From Streptomyces viridiviolaceus (lineage in GTDB: Bacteria; Actinomycetota; Actinomycetes; Streptomycetales; Streptomycetaceae): 64,000 nucleotides of DNA. The notes under the pieces are model-generated. The model was given only the letters and a program-made list of their open reading frames with translations, had not been told where the DNA came from and searched no databases. The DNA lies in NCBI RefSeq assembly GCF_014650995.1, contig NZ_BMWA01000025.1, positions 1-64,000 on the forward strand. Reading direction: 5' to 3'. Shown in pieces: positions 43,791-52,036 of the stretch. The number at the start of each line of letters is the position of its first letter. Within the stretch, counting starts at the first letter, position 1. The position numbers were made by a program, and so were the translations under genes.

Positions 43791-44001
43791 CCCCACGGCG
43801 CGTAGTCACCCGCGTCGCCGGCGGAGCCGTCCGCCCCGCCACGGAGTGTCGGGCAGGCAGCTGGGCGGACGGCGCAACAACGGGCCACCGCACTGTACGA
43901 GGGGGAGCCGGCGGCCCGGCCGGCCTCTTTCGAGGCAGTTCAGTCAACCGGTCCGGGACTCTCCGCAACAGCGCGCGTACAGCGCGGATTCGCGTACTCG
44001 G

Positions 44002-44035
44002 TTCACACCCCGTGTGAAGACCGACCCACTACTCT
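44002..44035 (+). promoter_or_regulatory. operator-like dyad and -10 box upstream of the TPR regulator
   Basis: TTCACAC-CCC-GTGTGAA (44002-44018) is a perfect 7-bp-arm inverted repeat. TACTCT (44030-44035) is a good -10 box 27 bases before the ATG. The dyad would overlap the -35 region, as a repressor or activator site would. The rest of 43791-44062 shows no gene. Confidence 0.45.
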
Positions 44036-44062
44036 GACGGCACCAGCCACCCGGGGGGCACC

Positions 44063-45403
44063 ATGCAGCCCAACACTCTGCTCGACGCGATCCTGGACGA
44101 GGCCGGGATCTCGCACGCGGGACTGGCCGCGCACGTCAACCAGGCGGGACGGGCGCGCGGACTCTCCCTCAGATACGAACACACCGCCGTCGCCCGGTGG
44201 CTGAAGGGCCAGCGCCCCCGTGGCCAGGTGCCCGACCTGATCTGCGAGGTGCTCGCGTCCCGGCTGCACCGGCCGGTCACGCTCGACGACATCGGCCTCG
44301 GCGTGCCCGGCGAGCCGGCCGCCGCGCACGTCGGCTCGCTGTCCGGCTTCGTCGAGCGGGCCACCGCACTGTGGCGGTCCGACCAGCAGCAGCGTCCGCA
44401 CATCCTGGGCGCGCCCGCGCTCACCGGCACCCCCGCCGTGATGCCGGTGTGGGAGTGGGAGAACCCGCCCGAGGACGTGGACGTCTCCCGCGGCGGCCGG
44501 CACCGGGTCACCCCGGCCGACCTGGACATGCTGCGCTGCGCCCGCACCCACTACGAGCAGATGTACCGCAAGGCCGGCGGCATAGCGACCCGCGCCCGGA
44601 TCGTCGGCTTCCTCAACGCCGAGGCCGCTCCGCTGCTGCGCGGCAGCTACACCGACGCCACCGGCCGCCAACTCCACCGTGCCACCGGGGGGTTGGTGGC
44701 GGTGGCCGGCATCTGTGCGTACGACTCCGACGCGCACGGACTGGCGCAGCGCTACTTCCACCAGGCACTGAGGCTCGCGAAGGCCAGCGGGGACCGGGGA
44801 CTCGGGGCCTACGTCATCGCGCTGCTGGTCAACCAGGCGCTGTTCATGCGGGAGTACCGGCAGGCCGTCGCCTTCGCCGAGGCCGCGCTGCGGGCCGCCG
44901 GCCGGCACATCACCCCGGCGCTCGCCTCCGACCTGTACGCGATGCAGGCGAAGGCCTACGCCCATCTCGGCGACGGCACGAGCGCCCTGTCCTGCATCCG
45001 CCGGGCCGAGCAGGCCGCGGAACGCATCCGGCGCGGATACGAACCCGACGAGACCGGCTACGTCCAGCCCGGACTGGTCAACGTCCAGGTGGCCGAGGCG
45101 CTGCTCAGTCTCGGCGAGGTGGCGGCGGCGGCCGAGCACGCCGCGGCGGCCGTCGACAACCCGGCGCACGACCGGGGCCGGGTGCACCGGCTGGCCATGC
45201 TCAGCACGATCGAACTGCGCCAGGGCAACGCCGACAAGGCGGTGGCCACCGCCGTGCAGATGGCCGAGCAGGCCCGCGGGATGGAGTCCCAGCGTCTGCG
45301 CGACAGACTCCGCGCGGTACGCGAGCACCTGGTGCGCAGCGGCTGTGCGGGGACGGCCGAGGCGGCTGAACTCATCGACGGGGCACTGCGCGTACCGCTG
45401 TAA
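44063..45403 (+). CDS. TPR-repeat regulator with N-terminal HTH-like region
   Basis: A 446-residue protein. The N-terminal about 80 residues (ILDEAGISHAGLAAHVNQAG, then HTAVARWLKGQRP) look like a degenerate helix-turn-helix. The rest (about 150-435) is all-helical with several tetratricopeptide-like repeats such as YAMQAKAYAHLGDGTSALSC. This layout is shared by streptomycete developmental and antibiotic regulators of the NsdA type and by other cytoplasmic TPR regulators. The particular role is not known. A GGGGGG ribosome-binding stretch precedes ATG 44063. It probably has its own regulated promoter. Confidence 0.8.
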   Translation: MQPNTLLDAILDEAGISHAGLAAHVNQAGRARGLSLRYEHTAVARWLKGQRPRGQVPDLICEVLASRLHRPVTLDDIGLGVPGEPAAAHVGSLSGFVERATALWRSDQQQRPHILGAPALTGTPAVMPVWEWENPPEDVDVSRGGRHRVTPADLDMLRCARTHYEQMYRKAGGIATRARIVGFLNAEAAPLLRGSYTDATGRQLHRATGGLVAVAGICAYDSDAHGLAQRYFHQALRLAKASGDRGLGAYVIALLVNQALFMREYRQAVAFAEAALRAAGRHITPALASDLYAMQAKAYAHLGDGTSALSCIRRAEQAAERIRRGYEPDETGYVQPGLVNVQVAEALLSLGEVAAAAEHAAAAVDNPAHDRGRVHRLAMLSTIELRQGNADKAVATAVQMAEQARGMESQRLRDRLRAVREHLVRSGCAGTAEAAELIDGALRVPL

Positions 45404-45526
45404 CCCCGTGCGCCCATGAACCGGGTCACTGCGCCCACCGCTGCGCCGTGAGCGGCTGCCGTGCGCCTGCTGTCAGACCGTTCCGGCTGCGATATTGCCA
45501 TCTATTCAGCGGAAGGTGGCAGACCC

Positions 45527-46072
45527 GTGCAATGGACGAAACAGAACGAGCAAACCGTGTACTCAAACCGCTGGTTCAGCGTCAATCTCGCCGATGTCGC
45601 GCTGCCGGACGGCCGGCATCTCGACCACTTCCTCATACGGATGCGGCCGGTCGCCGTGGCGACGGTGGTGAACGAGGCCAACGAGGTCCTCCTGCTGTGG
45701 CGGCACCGCTTCATCACCGACAGCTGGGGGTGGGAGCTCGCCGCTGGCGTCGTCGAGGACGGCGAGGACGTCGCCCGTGCCGCGGCCCGGGAGCTGGAGG
45801 AGGAGACCGGCTGGCGGCCGGGACCGCTGCACCACCTCATGAGTGTGGAGCCGTCCAACGGGCTCACCGACGCCCGGCACCACATCTACTGGGCCGACGA
45901 GGGCGAGTACGTCGGGCATCCCGTGGACGACTTCGAGTCGGACCGCCGGGAATGGGTCCCCCTCAAGCTCGTTCCCGACATGGTCGCCCGCGGGGAGGTC
46001 CCGGCCGCCAACATGGCGGCCGCGTTACTCCTGCTGCACCACCTCCGGCTCGGCCAGGACACCGGGCCCTGA
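45527..46072 (+). CDS. Nudix hydrolase with a TTA codon
   Basis: A 181-residue Nudix enzyme. The Nudix box begins at Gly74 and fits GX5EX7REUXEEXGU (R88-E89, E92-E93, G95). The WRHRFITDSWGWELAAG segment upstream is typical of ADP-ribose or nucleotide-sugar pyrophosphatases. GTG 45527 is preferred because GGAAGG lies 10 bases upstream; a GTG at 45461 would add 22 residues. Leu167 is encoded by TTA (46025-46027), so translation of the C-terminus should depend on the bldA tRNA. The adjacent convergent gene also has a TTA codon. Confidence 0.87.
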   Translation: MQWTKQNEQTVYSNRWFSVNLADVALPDGRHLDHFLIRMRPVAVATVVNEANEVLLLWRHRFITDSWGWELAAGVVEDGEDVARAAARELEEETGWRPGPLHHLMSVEPSNGLTDARHHIYWADEGEYVGHPVDDFESDRREWVPLKLVPDMVARGEVPAANMAAALLLLHHLRLGQDTGP

Positions 46073-46112
46073 CCCCCGCTCCAGGGGCGGGTGCCCCAGG
46101 CCGCGTCCGCAC

Positions 46113-46370
46113 CTAGCGGCCGAGCGCCTGCCAGACGGCCACGACGAGGGCGCCGACCGCCGTGACGGCCGTGATGGCGGGCAGTGGCCAGCGGGCGTGC
46201 TCCAGGGTGACGAGCCGCGTGCTCAGCTCGTCCAGTTCCTTGGCGGTCTCCTCGGTGCGATGGCTGAGCAGGGCCAGCCCGCCTTCGACGCGGGCGTAGG
46301 CGACGTCGAGGCGGCGCCGTAACTCTGCGAGTTCTCCAGGGACGGCGGGATGCTCGGGCTCGGCGGTCAC
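46113..46370 (-). CDS. small coiled-coil protein with C-terminal membrane anchor and a TTA codon
   Basis: An 85-residue protein. Residues about 12-58 form a charged, heptad-like helix (ELRRRLDVAYARVEGGLALL) and residues about 63-82 a transmembrane helix near the C-terminus. The GTG start at 46370 is preceded on the minus strand by GAGGAG. Leu17 is encoded by TTA (46320-46322). It is convergent with the TTA-containing Nudix gene. The function is unknown; tail-anchored coiled-coil proteins often act as membrane adaptors. Confidence 0.7.
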   Translation of the reverse strand: MTAEPEHPAVPGELAELRRRLDVAYARVEGGLALLSHRTEETAKELDELSTRLVTLEHARWPLPAITAVTAVGALVVAVWQALGR

Positions 46371-46511
46371 GAATCCGCTCCTCTCGTGGTCGAACGGGTG
46401 TCGAATCACATCCCTTGCATGTGCATCGTGAGTCAACCCCCCTGGTGGGCGCATGGGGAGAGTGTGCGCGAGGCATATGCGAGCCCGGTGCGCACACGGT
46501 GTGTGAATGCC

Positions 46512-46543
46512 GCGGGCCCGGCACCTGGTCAGGTGCCGGGCCC
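46512..46543. terminator. strong GC-rich hairpin
   Basis: CGGGCCCGGCACC and GGTGCCGGGCCCG are perfectly complementary around the loop TGGTCA (46512-46543). It lies 22 bases beyond the 3' end of the leftward hydroxyacyl-CoA dehydrogenase gene and is probably its terminator. Confidence 0.82.
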
Positions 46544-46565
46544 GGGGAGCGGTCGCTCCTCGTAG

Positions 46566-47438
46566 TCAGCCGTAGGTGTAGAAGCCGGAGCCGGTCTTCC
46601 GGCCCAGCCGGCCGGCGTCGACCATGCGCTGGAGCAGCGGGGGAGCGGCGTACAGCGGCTCCTTGTACTCCTCGTACATCGAGTGCGCGACCGAGGCCAC
46701 CGTGTCCAGGCCGATCAGGTCGGACAGCTTCAGCGGGCCCATCGGGTGGGCGCAGCCCAGCTCCATGCCGTTGTCGATGTCCTCGCGGCTGGCGATGCCC
46801 GACTCGAACATCCGGATCGCGGAGAGCAGGTAGGGGATCAGCAGCGCGTTGACCACGAACCCGGAGCGGTCCTGGGCGCGGATGGCGTGCTTGCCGAGGA
46901 CCTTCTCCGTGAAGATCTGCGCCCGGCTGAGCGTGCCCTCGGAGGTGGTGAGCGCCGGAATCAGCTCGACGAGCTGCTGCACCGGGGCCGGGTTGAAGAA
47001 GTGGATGCCGATGACGTGGTCCGGCCGCGAGGTGGCGACCGCCAGCTTCACCAGCGGGATCGAGGAGGTGTTGGAGGCCAGGATCGCGTCCGGACGCGTC
47101 ACGACCTGGTCGAGCACCTGGAAGATCTCGGTCTTGACCTGCTCGTTCTCCACCACGGCCTCGATCACCAGGTCGCGGTCGGCGAACTCGCCCAGGTCGG
47201 TGGTGAAGCTGAGGCGCGCCTGCGTCGCGTCCCGCTCCTCCTCGGTGATCTTGCCGCGCTCGGCGGCCTTGGCGAGGGAGTTGAACAGCCGGGTCCGGCC
47301 GATCTCCAGGGCCTCGCCGGTGGTCTCGGCGACCATGACCTCCAGGCCGGAGCGGGCGCACACCTCGGCGATGCCCGCCCCCATCTGACCGCAGCCGACC
47401 ACGCCGACGCGTGCGATATCTCCCGAGATGCCGGTCAC
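46566..47438 (-). CDS. 3-hydroxybutyryl-CoA (3-hydroxyacyl-CoA) dehydrogenase
   Basis: A 290-residue enzyme with an N-terminal NAD-binding Rossmann fold (GCGQMGAGIA, 15-24) and the C-terminal helical 3HCDH domain. The IGIHFFNPAPVQQLVELI segment contains the catalytic His, paired with Glu in the LVIEAVVEN region. Length and end (GRKTGSGFYTYG) match PaaH/Hbd-type enzymes of fatty-acid or butyrate metabolism. No other beta-oxidation genes are nearby. It is divergent from a Tat-exported protein gene. Confidence 0.93.
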   Translation of the reverse strand: MTGISGDIARVGVVGCGQMGAGIAEVCARSGLEVMVAETTGEALEIGRTRLFNSLAKAAERGKITEEERDATQARLSFTTDLGEFADRDLVIEAVVENEQVKTEIFQVLDQVVTRPDAILASNTSSIPLVKLAVATSRPDHVIGIHFFNPAPVQQLVELIPALTTSEGTLSRAQIFTEKVLGKHAIRAQDRSGFVVNALLIPYLLSAIRMFESGIASREDIDNGMELGCAHPMGPLKLSDLIGLDTVASVAHSMYEEYKEPLYAAPPLLQRMVDAGRLGRKTGSGFYTYG

Positions 47439-47612
47439 ATCGTCCCTTTCGCTGATCTACGGCTGAGGCAGGTCCGCCGGGGTCCCCGACGCCTGCTCCG
47501 ATCGTGCACGTTACCTCCGAAGTGCCGCCGATCCCTCTTCCGGGTCGGGCATGCTGAGGTTCCGTACACGGTCCGTGACGGTGCGGATCCGCAGTGTTCT
47601 GGAGGTCTCCCC

Positions 47613-48851
47613 ATGGGTCGTGTCTCGCGTCGAGCCTTCGCGGTGGCGGCGTTGTCGGCACTCACGGCGGCGCCGCGGGCGTCGGCGGCACCGGCCCCCG
47701 CGGCACGGCCCCCGCGCCGCGCCCTCACCGAGATGCGGGGCATGTGGCTGGCGACGGTGGTCAATCGCGACTGGCCCACCCGGCAGGGGCTGAGCGCGTC
47801 GGAGCAGCGCGCCGAGCTGATCCGCCACCTCGACACGGCGGTCCGGTACCGCCTCAACACGGTGATCCTCCAGGTCCGGCCCGCGGCCGACGCGCTGTGG
47901 CCGTCGGCCCACGAACCGTGGTCGCAGTACCTCTCCGGCAGCCAGGGCCGGGCCCCGGGCTGGGACCCGCTGGGCACGGCCGTGCGGCAGGCCCACGCCC
48001 GGGGTCTTGAGCTGCACGCCTGGTTCAACCCCTACCGCGTCGCCGTGCACGACGACCCGGCCCGGCTGCTGCCCTCCCACCCCGCCCGCAGGCACCCCGA
48101 GTGGGTGGTGCGGTACGGCGGGAAGCTCTACTACAACCCGGGGCTGCCCGAGGTCCGGGCCTTCGTGCAGGACGCGATGATGGACGCGGTGGCGAAGTAC
48201 CCGGTGGACGGAGTCCACTTCGACGACTACTTCTACCCGTACCCGGTGGCGGGGCAGACCTTCGACGACGACGCGGCCTACCGCGCCCACGGCGGCGGCT
48301 TCTCCACCAGGGCCGCGTGGCGGCGGGACAACATCGACCGGCTGGTGCGCGAGACGGCTTCCCGCGTGAAGAAGATCCGGCCCACGGCCCGGTTCGGCAT
48401 CAGCCCCTTCGGGGTGTGGCGCAACGCGGCCACCGACGTACGGGGCTCGGACACGCGGGCGGGTGTGCAGACGTACGACGACCTGTACGCGGACACCCGG
48501 AAATGGGTGCGCGAGGGCTGGATCGACTACATCGTCCCGCAGCTGTACTGGAACATCGGTCTGGCCGCCGCCGACTACGCCAAGCTGCTGCCGTGGTGGG
48601 CGGAGGTGGCCAAGGGCAGCCGTACGAAGCTGTACGTGGGCGAGGCGCTCTACAAGGCCGGCGACCCGGCGCAGCCCGCCGCCTGGCAGGACGCGGCCGA
48701 GCTGTCCCGCCACCTGGCGCTGGCCGAGGGCCATCCGCAGGTGCGCGGGCACGTCTTCTTCGCCGCGAAGGACCTGGCGGAGGACCGGATCGGGGCGATG
48801 GCACGGGTGGCGGCCGACCATTACGGGCGGCCGGCCGGCCCCCCGCGCTGA
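47613..48851 (+). CDS. Tat-exported glycosyl-hydrolase-like protein (GHL10/DUF187)
   Basis: A 412-residue protein of the GHL10 (YngK-like) family. The N-terminus MGRVSRRAFAVAALSALTAA carries the twin-arginine motif SRRAF followed by a weakly hydrophobic stretch and an Ala-rich cleavage region, so Tat export is likely. The barrel contains MRGMWLATVVNRDWP, VILQVRPAADALW, PVDGVHFDDYFYPYP and DYIVPQLYWNIG, the hallmark order of this family. The substrate is probably a cell-wall or extracellular polysaccharide. GGAGG precedes ATG 47613. It is convergent, with one base between stops, with the DUF1918 gene. Confidence 0.88.
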   Translation: MGRVSRRAFAVAALSALTAAPRASAAPAPAARPPRRALTEMRGMWLATVVNRDWPTRQGLSASEQRAELIRHLDTAVRYRLNTVILQVRPAADALWPSAHEPWSQYLSGSQGRAPGWDPLGTAVRQAHARGLELHAWFNPYRVAVHDDPARLLPSHPARRHPEWVVRYGGKLYYNPGLPEVRAFVQDAMMDAVAKYPVDGVHFDDYFYPYPVAGQTFDDDAAYRAHGGGFSTRAAWRRDNIDRLVRETASRVKKIRPTARFGISPFGVWRNAATDVRGSDTRAGVQTYDDLYADTRKWVREGWIDYIVPQLYWNIGLAAADYAKLLPWWAEVAKGSRTKLYVGEALYKAGDPAQPAAWQDAAELSRHLALAEGHPQVRGHVFFAAKDLAEDRIGAMARVAADHYGRPAGPPR

Positions 48852-48852
48852 A

Positions 48853-49047
48853 CTACCTCTGCATGTCCTTGTGCCGGATCTCGGAGTCGGGGCCGGGTGA
48901 GCACACCGCCTCGTGCCCGTCCTCGAAGCGGACGCGGTACGGGGGATTGCCTTCCTGGCCCATCACTTCGACGATCTCGGCGACCTTGTCGTGTTGGCCG
49001 ACCACCCGTCCGTGCTGGACGAGCTGGTCGCCCTTGGTTGCGTGCAT
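48853..49047 (-). CDS. DUF1918 protein
   Basis: A 64-residue member of DUF1918 (MHATKGDQLVQHGRVVGQ ... YRVRFEDGHEAVCSPGPDS), a small beta-rich SH3-like protein common in actinobacteria, of unknown function. The domain fills the whole protein. It lies 28 bases downstream of the EamA gene on the same strand and may be cotranscribed. Confidence 0.9.
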   Translation of the reverse strand: MHATKGDQLVQHGRVVGQHDKVAEIVEVMGQEGNPPYRVRFEDGHEAVCSPGPDSEIRHKDMQR

Positions 49048-49075
49048 CTGCGAGGCCTCCTCACCTGTGCGCCGC

Positions 49076-50008
49076 TCAGCCTCGGGCCCGCTGGGTGACC
49101 GCGATGCACACCAGCACCGCGGCCGCGGTCAGCGGGGCAGCCACCGTCAGGTGCTCGCCCAGGAGCAGCACCGACCACACCAGTGTGAGCAGCGGTTGGG
49201 CCAGCTGCAACTGGCTGGCCTTCGGGATGCCGATGGCCGCCATGCCCCGGTACCAGACGACCAGGCCGAGGAACTGGGAGCCCGCCGCGACCCACAGCAG
49301 TCCCGTCACGCTGTGCGCCGTCAGCTGCACGGGCTCGTGCGCCAGCGCGAGGGCGGCGGCGGGCACGGCGAGCGGCACGCACAGCACCAGCGCCCAGCCG
49401 ATGACCTGCCAGCCCGGCATCACCCGGGCCAGCCGGCCGCCCTCGGTGTAGCCGGCCGCGCACACCAGCAGCGCCCCGAAGAGGTAGGCGTCGGCCGAGG
49501 TGAGGGCGCCGCCGCTCTGCTGCACCGTGAAGGCGACCACGGCTGCCGCGCCCGCCAGGGCGGCCACCCAGAAGGTGCGCGAGGGGCGGGTGCCGATGCG
49601 CAGGGCGGACAGCAGCGCGGTCGTCAGCGGCAGCAGGCCGACCACGACGGCGGCGTGCGCGGTGGTCGAGGTCTGCAGGGCGAGCGTCGTGAGCAGCGGG
49701 AAGCCGACGACCACTCCGCCGGCCACCACCGCCAGCCCCGACCAGTGCCGCCGGTCGGGCAGCGGCACCCGCAGCGCCAGCAGGCAGCCGCCGGCGATCA
49801 GCGCGGCGAGGAGGCTGCGCACGGCGACCAGGGACCAGGGACCGAAGCCCTCAAGGCCCCAGGCGGTGGCGGGGAAGGTGAGCGAGAAGGCGGTGACGCC
49901 GAGTGCCGCCTGCAGGGTGCCGACGGGTGCTCCCGTCCGGGCGGACACGCCGCTCGGTTCGCTGACCGCTATCGCCGTCGGGGTGGTAGCGCTACTCTGT
50001 GCTCTCAT
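49076..50008 (-). CDS. EamA/DMT-family transporter
   Basis: A 310-residue membrane protein with ten predicted spans in two EamA repeats (LQAALGVTAFSLTFPATAWG in the first, FGALLVCAAGYTEGGRLARV in the second). DMT proteins export amino acids or other small metabolites. The gene is divergent from a MocR regulator; the two start codons overlap in CATG (50006-50009), so its promoter lies inside the mocR coding region. A TACGCT -10-like box (minus strand, 50019-50014) is 5 bases before its ATG, suggesting a leaderless transcript. The first about 25 residues are hydrophilic, so a start further in is possible. Confidence 0.85.
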   Translation of the reverse strand: MRAQSSATTPTAIAVSEPSGVSARTGAPVGTLQAALGVTAFSLTFPATAWGLEGFGPWSLVAVRSLLAALIAGGCLLALRVPLPDRRHWSGLAVVAGGVVVGFPLLTTLALQTSTTAHAAVVVGLLPLTTALLSALRIGTRPSRTFWVAALAGAAAVVAFTVQQSGGALTSADAYLFGALLVCAAGYTEGGRLARVMPGWQVIGWALVLCVPLAVPAAALALAHEPVQLTAHSVTGLLWVAAGSQFLGLVVWYRGMAAIGIPKASQLQLAQPLLTLVWSVLLLGEHLTVAAPLTAAAVLVCIAVTQRARG

Positions 50009-50024
50009 GCAAGAGCGTAGCAGT
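49984..50024. promoter_or_regulatory. overlapping divergent promoters with nested dyads at the CATG start pair
   Basis: Both start codons share CATG (50006-50009). TACTCT (49993-49998) serves the rightward gene and TACGCT (50019-50014) the leftward one. Around them GCTAC (49991-49995) pairs with GTAGC (50017-50021), and GCTCT (50001-50005) pairs with AGAGC (50012-50016). A nested dyad centred on the start codons results, suited to binding by the MocR protein. Confidence 0.6.
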
Positions 50025-51443
50025 GTCGGTGAACTGGCGAATCAGCTGCGGCGGGAACTCAACCGCTACTCGCCCGGCGGAAAGCTCCCGTCCAGCCGGG
50101 CCCTCGTCGAGCGGTTCCGGGTGAGCCCGGTGACCGTCTCGCGGGCCCTGGCGCAGCTGGCCGCCGAGGGTCTTGTGGTCACCCGGCCGGGCGCCGGGGC
50201 CTTCCGTGCCCGGCCGCGCCCTGCCGCCGGGCCCGCCGGGGACACCTCCTGGCAGGAGGTCGCGCTCAGCGCCGACGGCGCCGCCGATCTCGTACCCCGC
50301 TCGGTGGACGCCTCCGGTGTGCTGGTCTCGCTGGCCGCTCCGCCGCCCGGTGTCGTCGAGTTCAACGGCGGCTATCTGCATCCGTCGCTGCAGCCGGAGC
50401 GGGCGATGGCGGCGGCGCTGTCCCGGGCGGGGCGGCGCCCCGGGGCGTGGGGCAGGCCACCGATGGAGGGGCTGCCGGAGCTGCGGGAGTGGTTCGCGCG
50501 CAGCATCGGCGGGGCCGTCACGGCCGCCGAGGTACTGGTCACCTCGGGCGGCCAGTCCGCGCTGACCACGGCCCTGCGCGCCCTGGCGCCGCCCGGCGCG
50601 CCCGTCCTCGTCGAGTCGCCCACCTACCCCGGCATGCTGGCCATCGCCCGTGCGGCCGGCCTGCGCCCGGTGCCCGTCCCCGTGGACGCGGACGGTGTGC
50701 GGCCGGCCCTGCTCGCCGACGCCTTCCGGGCCACCGGCGCCCGCGTCTTCGTCTGCCAGCCGCTGTTCCAGAACCCGACCGGCGGCGTCCTCGCCCCCGA
50801 GCGGCGCGGCGAGGTGCTGCGCATCGCGCGCGAGGCCGGCGCCTTCGTCGTCGAGGACGACTTCGTACGACGCCTCGTGCACGAGGACTCGGGGCCGCTG
50901 CCGCGTCCGCTGGCCGCCGACGACCCGGACGGCGTCGTCGTCCACGTCTGCTCGCTGACCAAGGCGACCTCACCGAGCTTCCGGGTGAGCGCTCTGGCGG
51001 CGCGTGGTCCCGTGCTGGAGCGGCTGCGGGCCATCCAGGTCGTCGACACCTTCTTCGTGCCCCGGCCCCTGCAGGAGGCGGCGCTCGAACTCGTCGGCTC
51101 GCCCGCCTGGCCCCGCCATCTGCGCGCCGTCTCGGCGGAGTTGAAGGCACGCCGGGACACCATGACGTCCGCGCTGCGGATGCACCTGCCCGACTTCGCC
51201 CTGCCCCACATCCCGTCCGGCGGCTACCACCTGTGGCTGCGCCTGCCCGACGGCACCGCCGAGTCCGCGCTGACGGCGGCGGCGCTGCGGGCGGGCGTCG
51301 CGATCACGCCGGGGCGCCCGTACTTCAGCGCCGAACCCCCGGCCGCGCACGTCCGGCTGAGCTTCGCGGCGGTCGCGGGCGGCGAGGAGATCGCCGAGGG
51401 TGTGCGACGCCTGCGCAGGGCCTGTGCGGAGGTCCGGCCATGA
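50007..51443 (+). CDS. MocR-family regulator (GntR HTH fused to aminotransferase domain)
   Basis: A 478-residue MocR/PdxR-type regulator. The GntR winged HTH (about 8-70, with LPSSRALVERFRVSPVTVSR) is joined by a linker to a fold-type I aminotransferase-like domain (about 110-470). Lys319 in SLTKATSPSFR stands at the PLP Schiff-base position. Such proteins bind PLP and regulate divergent transporter or amino-acid genes, so the EamA gene is the obvious target. The ATG at 50007 has no ribosome-binding site but a -10 box 8 bases upstream. Confidence 0.9.
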   Translation: MQERSSVGELANQLRRELNRYSPGGKLPSSRALVERFRVSPVTVSRALAQLAAEGLVVTRPGAGAFRARPRPAAGPAGDTSWQEVALSADGAADLVPRSVDASGVLVSLAAPPPGVVEFNGGYLHPSLQPERAMAAALSRAGRRPGAWGRPPMEGLPELREWFARSIGGAVTAAEVLVTSGGQSALTTALRALAPPGAPVLVESPTYPGMLAIARAAGLRPVPVPVDADGVRPALLADAFRATGARVFVCQPLFQNPTGGVLAPERRGEVLRIAREAGAFVVEDDFVRRLVHEDSGPLPRPLAADDPDGVVVHVCSLTKATSPSFRVSALAARGPVLERLRAIQVVDTFFVPRPLQEAALELVGSPAWPRHLRAVSAELKARRDTMTSALRMHLPDFALPHIPSGGYHLWLRLPDGTAESALTAAALRAGVAITPGRPYFSAEPPAAHVRLSFAAVAGGEEIAEGVRRLRRACAEVRP

Positions 51444-51522
51444 CGACGGGAGGCGCGGGCACGGACGTGCGGCCGCCCGTTGAACGCTCGACTCCGACCC
51501 TCCGGCCTGCGAGCATCCCGGC

Positions 51523-51963
51523 ATGACCGACACGCCGAGCCTGCCCGAGGGCTACGAGATCTCCACCGACCCCGACCGGATCGACGCCGGCCGCGTGCAC
51601 CACTGGCTGTCCACCGACGCGTACTGGGCGATCGGCCGGCCGCGCGAGAAGCAGAGCCGGGCGATCGAGGGCTCGCTCAACTTCGGCGTGTACGAGGCGC
51701 TGACGGGCGAGCAGGTGGCGTACGCCCGCGTCGTCACCGACCGGGCGACCTTCGCCTGGCTGTGCGACGTGTACGTCGACCCCTCGGTGCGGGGCAAGGG
51801 CCTCGGCACGGCGCTGGTCGCGGCCGTACGCGAGCATCTGCGGCCGTACGGCCTGCGGCGCATCCTGCTCGCCACGCACGACGCGCACGGCGTCTACGAG
51901 AAGCTCGGCTTCGCGGCGCTGGAGCGGCCGGACCAGTGGATGGCGCTCGCCTTCGGTCAGTGA
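51523..51963 (+). CDS. GNAT N-acetyltransferase
   Basis: A 146-residue GNAT protein with the acetyl-CoA loop VRGKGLGTALVAAV (about 89-102), the preceding strand FAWLCDVYVDP and the end LEKPDQWMAL-like motif (LERPDQWMALAFGQ). Similar short GNATs are widespread and often of unknown substrate. It is co-directional with mocR, 79 bases downstream. Confidence 0.85.
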   Translation: MTDTPSLPEGYEISTDPDRIDAGRVHHWLSTDAYWAIGRPREKQSRAIEGSLNFGVYEALTGEQVAYARVVTDRATFAWLCDVYVDPSVRGKGLGTALVAAVREHLRPYGLRRILLATHDAHGVYEKLGFAALERPDQWMALAFGQ

Positions 51964-52036
51964 ACCGCGGCGCACCCTGGGTGACTCACAGGTAACAGCT
52001 CTTGACCAGCGTAGTTTTGCGGCCCACCATCGCCGC

